Positions 52,012-60,487 of a DNA stretch of 64,000 bases are shown one piece after another. This DNA comes from Gammaproteobacteria bacterium (GTDB lineage Bacteria; Pseudomonadota; Gammaproteobacteria; Granulosicoccales; Granulosicoccaceae). Numbering within the stretch: the stretch's first letter is position 1; the number at the start of each line of letters is the position of its first letter. The DNA is taken from the NCBI GenBank assembly GCA_002746645.1, contig PDPU01000029.1, positions 1 through 64,000 on the forward strand. The letters run 5' to 3'. A program made the position numbers and the translations under genes. The notes under the pieces were generated by a model. It had not been told where the DNA came from. It ran no database searches and saw nothing but the letters and a program-made list of their open reading frames with translations.

Positions 52012-53501
52012 CTCACGAGCATGTTCTTGGTCTGCTGGTAGTGATCCAGCATCATCTTGTGCGTTTCGCGGCCAACACCGGACTTCTTGTAGCCACCGAA
52101 GGCCGCATGTGCCGGGTAGAGGTGATAGCAGTTGGTCCAGACACGACCGGCCTGAATGCCGCGTCCCATGCGATAGGCACGATTCATGTCACGGGTCCAG
52201 ACACCGGCACCGAGACCGAATTCCGTGGCATTGGCGATGGCCAGCGCTTCGGCTTCGTCGCGAAAGGTCGTCACCGACACCACCGGCCCGAAGATCTCCT
52301 CCTGAAAGACACGCATGTCGTTGCTGCCCTTGAGCAGGGTCGGCTCGATGTAGAAGCCGCTGTCGAAATCCTGCCCGACAGCTGCCTTGCCACCACCCAT
52401 CAACACTTCGGCACCTTCGTCGCGGCCAATCTGGATGTAGCTCAGGATCTTGTCGTACTGTTCCTTCGAGGCCTGCGCGCCGACCATGGTGTCGGTGTCG
52501 AGCGGGTTGCCGCGCTTGATGTTCGACGCTCGGGCCATCACGCGGCTCACGAATTCCTCCGCAATGGCTTCCTGCACCAGAAGTCGCGAGGGGCAGGTGC
52601 AGACCTCGCCCTGATTCAGGAATGCAAGCACGGCCCCTTCCAGGCACTTGTCGACATAGGTGTCTTCATGATCGAGGATGTCGTCGAAGTACACATTCGG
52701 CGACTTGCCACCGAGTTCGACCGTGGACGGAATGATGTTGTCGGCCGCATACTGCATGATCTTCGAACCGACCGGCGTCGAGCCGGTAAAGGCGATCTTC
52801 GCGATGCGCGTGCTGGTGGCAAGCGCCTGACCGGCCTCTTCGCCGTAACCGTTGATGACGTTGACGACACCGGGTGGCAGCAGATCGGCCACCAGTTCCA
52901 TCATCAGCAGGATGCCCGCGGGCGTCTGTTCGGCCGGTTTCAGCACCACGCAGTTTCCGGCAGCGAGCGCCGGAGCGAGTTTCCAGGCCGCCATCAGCAA
53001 CGGGAAGTTCCACGGGATGATCTGCCCCACCACCCCGAGTGGCTCGTGAAAGTGATACGCCACGGTGTTGGCATCGATCTCACCGATGCTGCCTTCCTGA
53101 GCGCGCACGCAACCGGCAAAGTAACGATAGTGATCGATGGCCAGGGGCAGATCGGCATTGAGCGTTTCACGCACCGACTTGCCGTTGTCCCAGGTTTCAG
53201 CCACCGCCAGCATCTCGAGGTTCTGCTCCATGCGGTCGGCAATCTTCAACAGAATGCCGGATCGCTCGGCCACCGAGGTGCTTCCCCAACTGTCGCTGGC
53301 CTTGTGGGCCGCATCGAGTGCCAGTTCGACATCGGCAGCATCGGAGCGCGCCACTTCACAGAACACCTGACCGTTCACCGGTGAAACGTTGTCGAAGTAC
53401 TTCCCGTTGACCGGGGCCGTCCATTCCCCGCCGATGAAATTGTCATAGCGGCTCCTGAACTGAACCCTGGCACCGTCGGTATTGGGGTTGGCGTAGATCA
53501 T
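51981..53501 (-). CDS. exaC: Aldehyde dehydrogenase, ExaC/AldB type
   Basis: 506 residues, NAD(P)-dependent. The N-terminus [20 protein letters not shown] and the blocks [20 protein letters not shown] and [20 protein letters not shown] match ExaC-type acetaldehyde dehydrogenases. The catalytic glutamate lies in [14 protein letters not shown] and the nucleophile is C301 in GEVCTCPSR. It oxidises acetaldehyde and related short aldehydes in ethanol or aldehyde metabolism; this would feed acetate to acs at 34.4 kb. A GAF regulator is divergent, separated by 140 bp with a direct repeat. GGAGG precedes the ATG. Confidence 0.94.
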   Translation of the reverse strand: MIYANPNTDGARVQFRSRYDNFIGGEWTAPVNGKYFDNVSPVNGQVFCEVARSDAADVELALDAAHKASDSWGSTSVAERSGILLKIADRMEQNLEMLAVAETWDNGKSVRETLNADLPLAIDHYRYFAGCVRAQEGSIGEIDANTVAYHFHEPLGVVGQIIPWNFPLLMAAWKLAPALAAGNCVVLKPAEQTPAGILLMMELVADLLPPGVVNVINGYGEEAGQALATSTRIAKIAFTGSTPVGSKIMQYAADNIIPSTVELGGKSPNVYFDDILDHEDTYVDKCLEGAVLAFLNQGEVCTCPSRLLVQEAIAEEFVSRVMARASNIKRGNPLDTDTMVGAQASKEQYDKILSYIQIGRDEGAEVLMGGGKAAVGQDFDSGFYIEPTLLKGSNDMRVFQEEIFGPVVSVTTFRDEAEALAIANATEFGLGAGVWTRDMNRAYRMGRGIQAGRVWTNCYHLYPAHAAFGGYKKSGVGRETHKMMLDHYQQTKNMLVSYDVNPLGFF

Positions 53502-53572
53502 GGTCTTCCTCCATTAGTGTCAATTGGTACTAGGTCTCGTCACCGGGCGTCAAAGCAGGGTAATCTCGGAGG

Positions 53573-53590
53573 GGTTGAAGAAAGGTTGAA
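53573..53590. promoter_or_regulatory. Direct repeat GGTTGAA, 11-bp period, in the exaC/GAF-regulator divergent region
   Basis: GGTTGAA at 53573-53579 and 53584-53590, one DNA turn apart, about 75 bp from the exaC start and 50 bp from the regulator start. It is a plausible site for the GAF regulator or another activator; not tested by homology. Confidence 0.35.
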
Positions 53591-53641
53591 ACCGGAACCT
53601 CACCGCAGGGTCGGAGGCAGCCGGCCAGGAGGATCAGTGAC

Positions 53642-54973
53642 GTGCAGATAGACCGGAGCCTGAAACAGCGGCGCGATGCAGCCGCCCGCAGCTGGCAACA
53701 GTTTCTGTCCAGGCGGAAGCATGGCGATACGCTGAGCGTTCGACCCGAAATCGGCGACTCCTGGCATCGCAGCCACCGCTCCTTCGATACCGACTCACCC
53801 GGCCCTCCTCCACTGGACGACCCCGAGGAAACCCGTTCGCGTTGGGAAGCATCACCCTTGTGTCGCGCTGCGGTGCCCGAACTCGAACAACTCGCAAGGC
53901 TGACCACCGACAGCCATTGCGTGGCCGCCATCAGTGACGCAACCGGTCGGCTGCTCTGGACCCATGCAAGTCGCCATATGGAAACCCGTGCCTGCGACGC
54001 GCATTTCATGGCCGGAGGGCGCTGGCACGAGGCAGCCAGCGGCACCAACGCCATCGGTCTCAGTCTGGCGCGGCGTGCGCCGACGACCGTCTTCGCCGCA
54101 GAGCATTACTGGTCTTCATTGCATGAGTGGGTGTGCTATGCCTGTCCCATCATCCATCCCGCCAGCGGCGAACTCCTCGGCGTCGTGGATCTCTCTTCCA
54201 CCTGGGATCGCTTCAACCCGCTGGGCCAGATGGCGGTCAACGGCATGGCAATGTCGATCGCCAATCGACTGGGCAACGCTTCGGCGGCCTCGTCAGCCGA
54301 TACAGTCGGTGGAGTCGGTCGAGTCCGTGGTGGGGTCGATGCAGTCGGTGGAGTCCATGGAGTCCATGGAGTCCATGGAGTCCGTGGTGGGGTCGGCGGG
54401 GTCGATGCAGCCGGTGCGGCCTGTGAAGACGGCGGGGCCGATGGCGCGAACGGTGCAGGCAGGCATTGCCCCGAGTTGACACTGCGATTTCTCGGCAGTC
54501 GTGAAGGCCACCTGCGCGACGAAATCAAGCGCTTTTCCAGACGTCACGCGGAAATACTGTGCCTGCTGGCGCTGCACCCGGAGGGCTTGTCGCTCGATGC
54601 CCTGCATGCGGCCCTGTACGGCGACCGGCCCGTCAGGACCGGCACACTGAAATCCGAGATCAGCACGCTGCGGCGTCTGCTCGGCGGTGGCATCGACTCA
54701 CGACCCTATCGCCTTGTCATGGATCATCGATGCGACGTCATCGAACTCTGGCAAGCCTTGAAGCACGGCAACCGAGAGCGTGCCCTGCAACTCTATCGTG
54801 GCCCTCTGCTGCCCGGGTCGTCATCGCCCGAACTGACCGAATGGCGAGACTGCATCGATGCACTGACGAGCGAACTGATCGAGAACTGCGCGAATCTCGA
54901 CCAGTTGCTCACCCATGCGCATGCGACTGCCGGAGAGCAGGTGCGTGATCGACTCAGGTGCCTGGCCGGTTGA
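53642..54973 (+). CDS. GAF-domain regulator with repeat linker and C-terminal winged helix
   Basis: 443 residues. The N-terminus (IGDSWHRSHRSF) and the GAF region at about 75-200 (ISDATGRLLWTH, GRWHEAASGTNAIGLSLARR, AEHYWSSLHEWVCYACPI) resemble the sensor half of AcoR-type activators, but there is no sigma-54 AAA+ domain. The linker at residues 222-256 is a Gly/Val/His repeat. The C-terminal part (FSRRHAEILCLLALHPEGLS onwards) looks like an OmpR/BTAD-like winged helix with GTLKSEISTLRRLL. The start is GTG at 53642 after AGGAGG. It probably controls the divergent exaC gene in response to an aldehyde or alcohol. Confidence 0.8.
   Translation: MQIDRSLKQRRDAAARSWQQFLSRRKHGDTLSVRPEIGDSWHRSHRSFDTDSPGPPPLDDPEETRSRWEASPLCRAAVPELEQLARLTTDSHCVAAISDATGRLLWTHASRHMETRACDAHFMAGGRWHEAASGTNAIGLSLARRAPTTVFAAEHYWSSLHEWVCYACPIIHPASGELLGVVDLSSTWDRFNPLGQMAVNGMAMSIANRLGNASAASSADTVGGVGRVRGGVDAVGGVHGVHGVHGVRGGVGGVDAAGAACEDGGADGANGAGRHCPELTLRFLGSREGHLRDEIKRFSRRHAEILCLLALHPEGLSLDALHAALYGDRPVRTGTLKSEISTLRRLLGGGIDSRPYRLVMDHRCDVIELWQALKHGNRERALQLYRGPLLPGSSSPELTEWRDCIDALTSELIENCANLDQLLTHAHATAGEQVRDRLRCLAG
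54305..54409. repeat. In-frame minisatellite in the GAF regulator gene
   Basis: Two higher-order copies both start GTCGGTGGAGTC and end GGGGTCGATGCA-like: 54305-54343 (39 bp) and 54344-54409 (66 bp). The second contains three tandem 9-bp units GAGTCCATG. All steps are multiples of three, so length changes keep the frame and alter the VGGV/HGV linker (residues 222-256). Confidence 0.9.
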
Positions 54974-55016
54974 ACGCAAGCGCGGCCCGGATCAGTCCGT
55001 GTCGCAGGGCTTGCGT
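54974..55016. terminator. Inverted repeat between the convergent regulator and ferritin genes
   Basis: ACGCAAGC and GCTTGCGT arms, 27 nt apart, immediately after the regulator stop. No T tract; a shared 3' end is inferred from position only. Confidence 0.3.
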
Positions 55017-55047
55017 CGTCGAACCCCGGCCTTCGCAAGTCGCCATC

Positions 55048-55578
55048 TCAGGCGATTTCGCCTTCTCCGTCTCCGGAGCCGTCTGCGGCGGCAAGCTGCG
55101 CCATCTGCTTGTCCAGTTGCAGCATGTGGAAGTCCGAACTGCCGGCTGCCTCGACATCGTTGAGCACCTTGCGGAAAAGATCTTCTTCCTCGACCTGTTC
55201 GGCCAGGAACCAGTGCAGCATCGGCTGGGTCGTGTATTCCTTGGCTTCGTGCGCCACCTCGAACATGTTCTTGATCTGCTCGGTGACCTGTTGCTCCTGT
55301 TCAAGTCCGGCTTCGATGGCGCTGCGCGGGCTGTCGAACACCGTGGCCGGCGCGGACATGGCCTGCAGTTCCACCGGCACGTCACAGGAGACCAGAAAAT
55401 CGTAGAGCCGCATCGCGTGCGAGATCTCTTCCCGGGCATGCCCCCGAAACCAGAGCGCGAAACCGGCAAGATCCTGGCTGTCGAAGTAGGCCGCCATGCC
55501 GAGATAGCTGTAGGCGGCATGCAGTTCATGATTGACCTGAGCCTTGATGATGTCGGTAACGCTTTCGTGAATACGCAC
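55048..55578 (-). CDS. Ferritin (non-heme, FtnA-like)
   Basis: 176 residues (E. coli FtnA 165). Four-helix-bundle protein with ferroxidase ligands in NHELHAAYSYLGMAAYFDSQ (first glutamate) and ALWFRGHAREEISHAMRLYD (Glu and His of EExxH), plus a later glutamate in FLAEQVEEEDLF. It stores iron as a ferric mineral in a 24-subunit shell. The tail after about residue 160 is acidic and Gly-rich (GSGDGEGEIA). Start ATG 55578 has GGAG upstream. A 25-bp inverted repeat lies 33 bp upstream and may regulate it. Confidence 0.93.
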   Translation of the reverse strand: MRIHESVTDIIKAQVNHELHAAYSYLGMAAYFDSQDLAGFALWFRGHAREEISHAMRLYDFLVSCDVPVELQAMSAPATVFDSPRSAIEAGLEQEQQVTEQIKNMFEVAHEAKEYTTQPMLHWFLAEQVEEEDLFRKVLNDVEAAGSSDFHMLQLDKQMAQLAAADGSGDGEGEIA

Positions 55579-55610
55579 TGTGGATTCTCCTGAAGATGTG
55601 CCAGTGATTT

Positions 55611-55635
55611 ATATCCCTGCCAATAATAGGGATAT
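55611..55635. promoter_or_regulatory. 25-bp inverted repeat at the ferritin promoter
   Basis: Perfect 7-bp arms ATATCCC and GGGATAT separated by 11 bp, 33-57 bp upstream of the ferritin ATG. The spacer contains TATTAT on the minus strand, which could serve as a -10. It does not match the Fur box. Spacing of arms (18 bp centre to centre) would suit a dimeric regulator. Confidence 0.5.
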
Positions 55636-55829
55636 GCGGGAATCATTCTAGCCGGCAAGGCTGCATGGCAGTTGTTCCGCGGCGACATCGAAAACACCGA
55701 CAACAGAAGAAAAAAGACATGCGGGAATTCATCGGCATCGGGAGGAAACAATGCAAATCATTTTCACTTCCATCCGCATCGGATGCGGCAAGTGCTCAAC
55801 CGACGGAAGCAGCCTGCCGGATCGCCGGA

Positions 55830-56327
55830 TCAGGCATCACGGCACACTCTGGCCAGCGCTTCCCGTGCAATCAGGACATGAAACGGCATGATCGCGCCAA
55901 GATACAATCTGCCGAACACACCATGAGGGTGTACCCAGGTCGCAAGATGAACCCGCCCATCCAGCGACATGACCGACACTCTGAACTCCAGGTGTCTGTC
56001 GTCGAAACCGGCGATCAACTCCTGGCCATCGTCCATCTCGACGGGAAACGGCCCGACCTTGTCATCGTGATCAGGGCCATCATGCAAGAGGCCGAAAGGC
56101 AGGACAGCGATGCGTCGCAGCTCGAGCAACAACCCTGCCCAACCCGGGAACGCCGCAATCAGTTCGGCAGCCTGCCTCGGAGACGCGCCAGCCTGCACGC
56201 TGAAGCAATCAAGGAAATCGCCTTTGCCGACCCTGTCATGCAGTCGGCTGCCCGAAGGCAACTCGCACCGGCGCACATCGGAGAGCATCGAGCAAAGCGC
56301 AGCATTGGCGGGTGCAGCAATTGTCAT
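55830..56327 (-). CDS. DUF2867 domain-containing protein
   Basis: 165 residues. The family pattern is visible: an N-terminal RLHDRVGKGDFLDCFSV block, a central FPGWAGLLLELRRIAVLPFG, then GPFPVEMDDGQELIAGFDDR, HLEFRVSVMSLDGRVHLATW and the C-terminal GRLYLGAIMPFHVLIAREAL. DUF2867 is often fused to SDR epimerases but also occurs alone; its role is unknown. ATG at 56327 was chosen as the first start before the conserved region. Neighbours (ferritin, periplasmic phosphatase) give no clear hint. Confidence 0.75.
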   Translation of the reverse strand: MTIAAPANAALCSMLSDVRRCELPSGSRLHDRVGKGDFLDCFSVQAGASPRQAAELIAAFPGWAGLLLELRRIAVLPFGLLHDGPDHDDKVGPFPVEMDDGQELIAGFDDRHLEFRVSVMSLDGRVHLATWVHPHGVFGRLYLGAIMPFHVLIAREALARVCRDA

Positions 56328-56455
56328 GTCTCTCCATACTCCTCATTCGAATCATCACATTGAGGCCGTGCCGTGCGTCGCTGCAATTCGGCCTCCTCCG
56401 CAAACAGCCCTGCCTTCGGCCCTGCCCTCGTATCGGGCAGGGCCGGGCATCACTG

Positions 56456-57133
56456 TCAGGATGGCCAGTCTTCAGGTGCGATGCTGCCGAGCACCTGGAA
56501 CTTGCCGTCTTCATGAGGCTGTACCACCCAGACCGAACCCATCGGATCCGGGTAGATCATCGTTGCCGCATTGAACGGGTCATCGTGTCCGACCAGAATG
56601 GTATTGGTGCCTTCCGGTGGCATGACCGTGAGGTACTTCGTCATGTTGTCCGACATGAGTTGCCATTGACCGGGTACATAGGTGGCAGCAGCCACGAAGT
56701 TCAGGTCCGGGTTCTGCTCATACTTGCCGAAGGCCAGGTCGGCGGTCTTCCAGGCACGGCAATACTCGCTGCTGATCACGTCACCGTAGGGGATGCCATG
56801 CTTGCGGAACTGGTTGCCGATTTCCTTGGCCTGATGCCAGCCGTCTTCGCTCAGCACCCGCTGGGTCGCGCAGTTATCCGTCTCGGCAACCACCTGATCG
56901 GCCCAGTTTCTCTCGGTTTCCGCATGGCGTATGAAAACCACGAGACCGCCTTCCTTCATGGCGGCAATCAGGTCATCCGTAGTCATGCCTTCGGCCGTTT
57001 CCATACGAGCCGGATTGTCCACGCCTGAAGGCGAAACATAGTCTGTCGGATCGTCTGCGGAAACCGGCAGGGCAAGTGGAAGAGACAGCACGGCGGCAAC
57101 GGCTGTGCGTCTGAGCTGCGAGTACATATTCAT
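56456..57133 (-). CDS. Periplasmic histidine phosphatase family protein
   Basis: 225 residues. The N-terminus is a signal peptide (RRTAVAAVLSLPLALPVSA). The histidine phosphatase core has VVFIRHAETERNWADQV, with the RHAE form of the RHG motif, then SEDGWHQAKEIGNQFRKHGI, VISSEYCRAWKTADLAFGKY and a C-terminal ILVGHDDPF containing the second histidine. Periplasmic phosphoester hydrolysis is expected; the substrate is unknown. ATG 57133 follows AGGAG at 8 nt. A palindrome overlapping a TTGACA -35 lies upstream at 57210-57224. Confidence 0.88.
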   Translation of the reverse strand: MNMYSQLRRTAVAAVLSLPLALPVSADDPTDYVSPSGVDNPARMETAEGMTTDDLIAAMKEGGLVVFIRHAETERNWADQVVAETDNCATQRVLSEDGWHQAKEIGNQFRKHGIPYGDVISSEYCRAWKTADLAFGKYEQNPDLNFVAAATYVPGQWQLMSDNMTKYLTVMPPEGTNTILVGHDDPFNAATMIYPDPMGSVWVVQPHEDGKFQVLGSIAPEDWPS

Positions 57134-57481
57134 GGCGTAAATCTCCTGAGGACCGGTACGAGGCAGATTCCAGGTACCTTCAGCAAAATTACTAGTACCC
57201 GACAAAACCTGTCAAGTATTGACAGAGGACGGAAATGCGCATGAGCAAACGCTACCTGATACCGAAACCACAAGCCCTGTTCTCGCCGTTTTTCCTTGAA
57301 ATTCAGCGCCTCCACGACGGCCTCTGCTCACGCGAAAGACGTCGTCCCCGGGAGACGGTCAGACAGCGCCTGGATGACACTCCGGAAAATGAAGAAACTG
57401 CAATGAAACCGGTGCCGGACAAGTGCGCGATACGCGCGCACGAACCGGTTGGCGCCCGGCATCGACCTGCACGACAGGCTG
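57134..57481. other. 348-bp intergenic region between the phosphatase and lipoprotein genes
   Basis: Both flanking genes are on the minus strand. The left part carries the phosphatase ribosome binding site and a TTGACA-like promoter within a palindrome. The right part holds the imperfect hairpin GTGCGCG-ATACG-CGCGCAC (57423-57441), which could be a transcript end for the lipoprotein gene. Open frames here show no signs of being real genes. Confidence 0.5.
57210..57224. promoter_or_regulatory. TGTCAA-N3-TTGACA palindrome upstream of the phosphatase gene
   Basis: Perfect 15-bp inverted repeat TGTCAAGTATTGACA. Its left arm read on the minus strand is TTGACA, a consensus -35; a weak -10 TAATTT follows at 18-bp spacing (57191-57186). 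A protein bound here would block the promoter. Confidence 0.45.
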
Positions 57482-58357
57482 CTACAGCTTCTGCTCGCAG
57501 CTGTCCTTCTCGGGAAGAATCCGCCTTACATCCAGTATTTCAACCAGGCCGTCATGGCTCTCGGCAAATCCGTCTTCGGCGGGAGGCAAGACCCTGACAC
57601 GCGCCTCGATCAGGACAGGCTGGTAGGGGCTGTGACGTACTTCAGCCTTGTCGAGGCTGGCTTTTCGCAAGGGATCCATGACATCTGCCTCGCCGACCGC
57701 CCAGTATTCTTCCGGCAACGAGCCGAATGTCAATACGGACACCTCGTGGCCATACACGTACAGCCCTGACAGGGTGACAACACTGCCGGGCTTCGGGCGC
57801 TCCGAGTCAGCCGACTCGTCCCGCAACAGCACTTCCCGGACAGTCACGTTCTCCGCCGTGCTGGCCATCGAGGCATTGGCTGTGTAGCCGGAACCGTCAT
57901 ATACCAAGGTCACCTTTCTTGCCGGATAACCGCCTCCGGATGTCTGGACAACGATGTCATGGAAACCGTTGGTGCGATTGTCGGACAACACGACGGGCAA
58001 CTTCACCAAGGTTGTATCACTCGTGAAACGAAGTGTTCCATCGGCTTCAGGGTCGGCCGTCAACACCATGAGCGTGCAGCCGCCGTTACCGCAATAGCCG
58101 CTGTCGAAGTGCATGAGCGCAACCGCGTCAGGCCATGAATCGTTGTTCAGATTGACACGTTTGTAGTCGTACTGGCCCACACGGATGTCTGCATCGTATT
58201 CCCGGAGCGCGCGCTGCACGTCGGTGGAAAAACCGATGACCGGCTGGTTGCCGTCTGATGATCCGGCCGATGCCGGTGCCTCGTCTTCGACGTCGAAGGT
58301 CGTTGACGCGCAGGCGGACAGCATCACGACCGCCAGAACCGTTGCCCGTATTCTCAT
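57482..58357 (-). CDS. Lipoprotein of unknown function
   Basis: 291 residues. Lipoprotein signal with lipobox MLSAC at residues 12-16; Ala at +2 fits the outer membrane. After a short linker, YKRVNLNNDSWPDAVALMHF resembles an FG-GAP/VCBS-like calcium-binding blade, followed by CGNGGCTLMVL with two near cysteines. The remainder is beta-rich with VEILDVRRILPEKDSCEQKL at the end. No family was firmly recognised. It stands 42 bp downstream of the smaller lipoprotein gene, probably in one transcript. Confidence 0.75.
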   Translation of the reverse strand: MRIRATVLAVVMLSACASTTFDVEDEAPASAGSSDGNQPVIGFSTDVQRALREYDADIRVGQYDYKRVNLNNDSWPDAVALMHFDSGYCGNGGCTLMVLTADPEADGTLRFTSDTTLVKLPVVLSDNRTNGFHDIVVQTSGGGYPARKVTLVYDGSGYTANASMASTAENVTVREVLLRDESADSERPKPGSVVTLSGLYVYGHEVSVLTFGSLPEEYWAVGEADVMDPLRKASLDKAEVRHSPYQPVLIEARVRVLPPAEDGFAESHDGLVEILDVRRILPEKDSCEQKL

Positions 58358-58399
58358 GCTGCCTCCGACGATCGTCGTGCTGATCGAGTGGGTCGCGCC

Positions 58400-58849
58400 T
58401 CAGCGCTTCACGCAGACGCGATTGTCCACGGCTGTCTTCAGTTCGGCCTCTGTCCCGGATACCACCAGAACAGCAAATTCACCGATGTATTCAACGGTTC
58501 CGGCATCATGGACGACCTGCACGGCCTCGTATCCGGCGTCCGAGCGGTTGAGCAATGGCTCACCGGAATAACCATCCAGAATGGCAAGACGAACATCACC
58601 GCACTGGTACTCGGCCCTCACCGTGCCCAGTGAACAGAACCAGGTTCCGTTTTCATCCCTGACGGCCTGGCCGGAGTGGCGCTCGCAGGACTGTTCGTCG
58701 ATGGTGTACGAGCCGTCTGCCCGGAATCCGGCAACCCTTTCCTGCGGAACGGCACAGGCACTCAGCCCGATGACGCCTGACAGCAGGACACCGACGGTTG
58801 CGGCCTCTCCGCCCGAGCTGTATGGATGTGTTGAACCCGCAGAGGTCAT
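58400..58849 (-). CDS. Small lipoprotein of unknown function
   Basis: 149 residues. A polar N-terminus of about 15 residues precedes a hydrophobic segment ending VIGLSAC, a good lipobox (C at residue 32). The mature part has four cysteines (QSCERHSGQ, WFCSLG, EYQCGD, NRVCV), suggesting disulfides. The start could be an internal one closer to the hydrophobic core. It was not matched to a family. It precedes the other lipoprotein on the same strand. Confidence 0.65.
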   Translation of the reverse strand: MTSAGSTHPYSSGGEAATVGVLLSGVIGLSACAVPQERVAGFRADGSYTIDEQSCERHSGQAVRDENGTWFCSLGTVRAEYQCGDVRLAILDGYSGEPLLNRSDAGYEAVQVVHDAGTVEYIGEFAVLVVSGTEAELKTAVDNRVCVKR

Positions 58850-58921
58850 AGGTCACCGTATCGTTCAATGGCAAGAAAACCTGAACGGGCATCGCGCCGA
58901 TGGTATTCGGCCTCCGTGCTG

Positions 58922-60217
58922 CTATCCCGCCTGCTTTCCGTGCATCTTGTCACGTCCGACGGCAACGAGACTGATCACCGACACGACCACCCCCGAAAGC
59001 AGGTAGATGGCCACCGACCAGAGCCCCAGCGTATTGGTGAAGGCCAGTGCAGCAAGCGGAGCAAAGGCCGCACCGAAGATCCACGACAGATTGGTTGCGA
59101 GCGCGCTGCCGGAGTACTGGAATTCGGGCAGAAAGCGTCCGGGGGTGATTGCTGCCGCCTGACCGTATCCGAGTCCGAACAGGGCAAAGCCCACAATGAT
59201 GAACCAGCCGCTGTTGGTCTCCAGCGTTGAAACCGCCAGGCTGAACAGCGCCACGAACAGGAGCTGCACCATCATCAGTCTGCGTCGTCCGATTCTGTCG
59301 GCAAGCGTTCCGGCGAACAGCATCGTTGCAATGGCGACGACGCCACCGATCATCTGCATCAGGAGGATGTCCTCGATCGGCCGCTGCTGGTAGAGGATGA
59401 TGTAGCCAAGCGGAAAGATCGTGACGAGATGAAACAGCGCGTAGCTCGTCAGCGGAATGAATGTCGAACGCAGAATCGGCTGCCACTGCTTCTCGATCAG
59501 TTCCTGCAGCGGCGCGGAGCGGAAACTGTTCTGCTCGGAAAAGGTGCTGTTGATCAGGCGCACGCGAGCAAACAGAGACACCACGTTGACTGCCAGCACG
59601 GCAAAGAACGGGAAACGCCAGCCCCACTTGATGAATTCTTCCTCGGTAAGAAAGCCGGTCAGCACGTAGTAGATCGCTGCCGCAGTGATGAAGCCGAGCG
59701 GGCCACCGAGTTGGGGCAGCATCGCATACCAGTTCTTGCGGCCTCTGGGGGCCTCATGCTGGAGCTTCAGCGGCAGCCCATCCCAGGACATGCCTTGTCC
59801 GATACCCTGCCCGATGCGCAGGATGATCAGAAGCAGTGGCGCGGCGACGCCGATTGCCTCGTAGCTCGGCAGGAGTCCGATCGACAAGGTGGCGGCACCG
59901 AAGATGAACAGGGCAAGTACCACCTTCGCCACCCGGCCCATGCGCCGATCCACCTGCCGGGCGAACAGGCTTGCACCGGGTCTGACGAGAAACGCCAGCG
60001 AGAAGACGAGAAACGACAGCATTGTGCCGGTGACCGGATCGAAGCCCGGGAAGAAGACTCTCGGAAACACCAGTACCGATGCGATGCCATAGACGAAGAA
60101 ACCGAAGAATTCGGTAACTCGAGCCATGATGATGGTTGTGATAACCTCGTCCAGAGTGACAGCATGATCACTGTCGGTGGACACGGAATGCGGACTTGCG
60201 ACGTCAGGTGTAGTCAT
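58922..60217 (-). CDS. MFS transporter, metabolite:H+ symporter (ShiA/ProP-like) family
   Basis: 431 residues, about 12 membrane helices. IIMARVTEFFGFFVYGIASV at TM1 and ARQVDRRMGRVAKVVLA in the first loop fit the MHS group. The loop GTLADRIGRRRLMMVQLLFV in the second half repeats motif A. Members import organic acids such as citrate, alpha-ketoglutarate or shikimate, or osmolytes. The substrate is not readable. ATG at 60217 (MTTPDVASPHSV) is used; the frame stays open for hundreds of codons upstream over cyoA, but that part is antisense and not coding. Confidence 0.88.
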   Translation of the reverse strand: MTTPDVASPHSVSTDSDHAVTLDEVITTIIMARVTEFFGFFVYGIASVLVFPRVFFPGFDPVTGTMLSFLVFSLAFLVRPGASLFARQVDRRMGRVAKVVLALFIFGAATLSIGLLPSYEAIGVAAPLLLIILRIGQGIGQGMSWDGLPLKLQHEAPRGRKNWYAMLPQLGGPLGFITAAAIYYVLTGFLTEEEFIKWGWRFPFFAVLAVNVVSLFARVRLINSTFSEQNSFRSAPLQELIEKQWQPILRSTFIPLTSYALFHLVTIFPLGYIILYQQRPIEDILLMQMIGGVVAIATMLFAGTLADRIGRRRLMMVQLLFVALFSLAVSTLETNSGWFIIVGFALFGLGYGQAAAITPGRFLPEFQYSGSALATNLSWIFGAAFAPLAALAFTNTLGLWSVAIYLLSGVVVSVISLVAVGRDKMHGKQAG

Positions 60218-60346
60218 GGCTTTAATCAGTTCGAAACCGTCGGAACTTCCGGTAGCGGCAGCAAGGCCGGCACAGCGAACGCAGTCGCCATGCCGTGCCG
60301 GAAAGCTTAGCATGGGCGGCACAACGGATTGGCGCGTCCGGCAACG

Positions 60347-60375
60347 TGGAATCCAACCGGCCAGGTATTTATAAT
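60347..60375 (+). promoter_or_regulatory. Candidate sigma-70 promoter of the cyo operon
   Basis: TATAAT, a full -10 consensus, at 60370-60375, with TGGAAT (3 of 6 to TTGACA) 17 bp upstream at 60347-60352. It would give a leader of about 105 nt before cyoA. Confidence 0.5.
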
Positions 60376-60487
60376 CCATGATTGCTTGTGAGCATCTGCG
60401 AACCGACACCAGGCCGTGCGCAGTTGCACTGCACGAACCAGTGCGTCGCCACACAATCACGCAGGTAAAACAGGGGTATTTGCACCA

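Noticed and set aside
55665..56363. Plus-strand frame of 232 codons upstream of the phosphatase
   Set aside because: It lies opposite the DUF2867 gene, which shows a family pattern on the minus strand; the plus frame has none.
57235..57597. Plus-strand frame of 120 codons in the phosphatase-lipoprotein gap
   Set aside because: It overlaps the 3' end of the lipoprotein gene by about 115 bp and has no domain or clear ribosome binding site.
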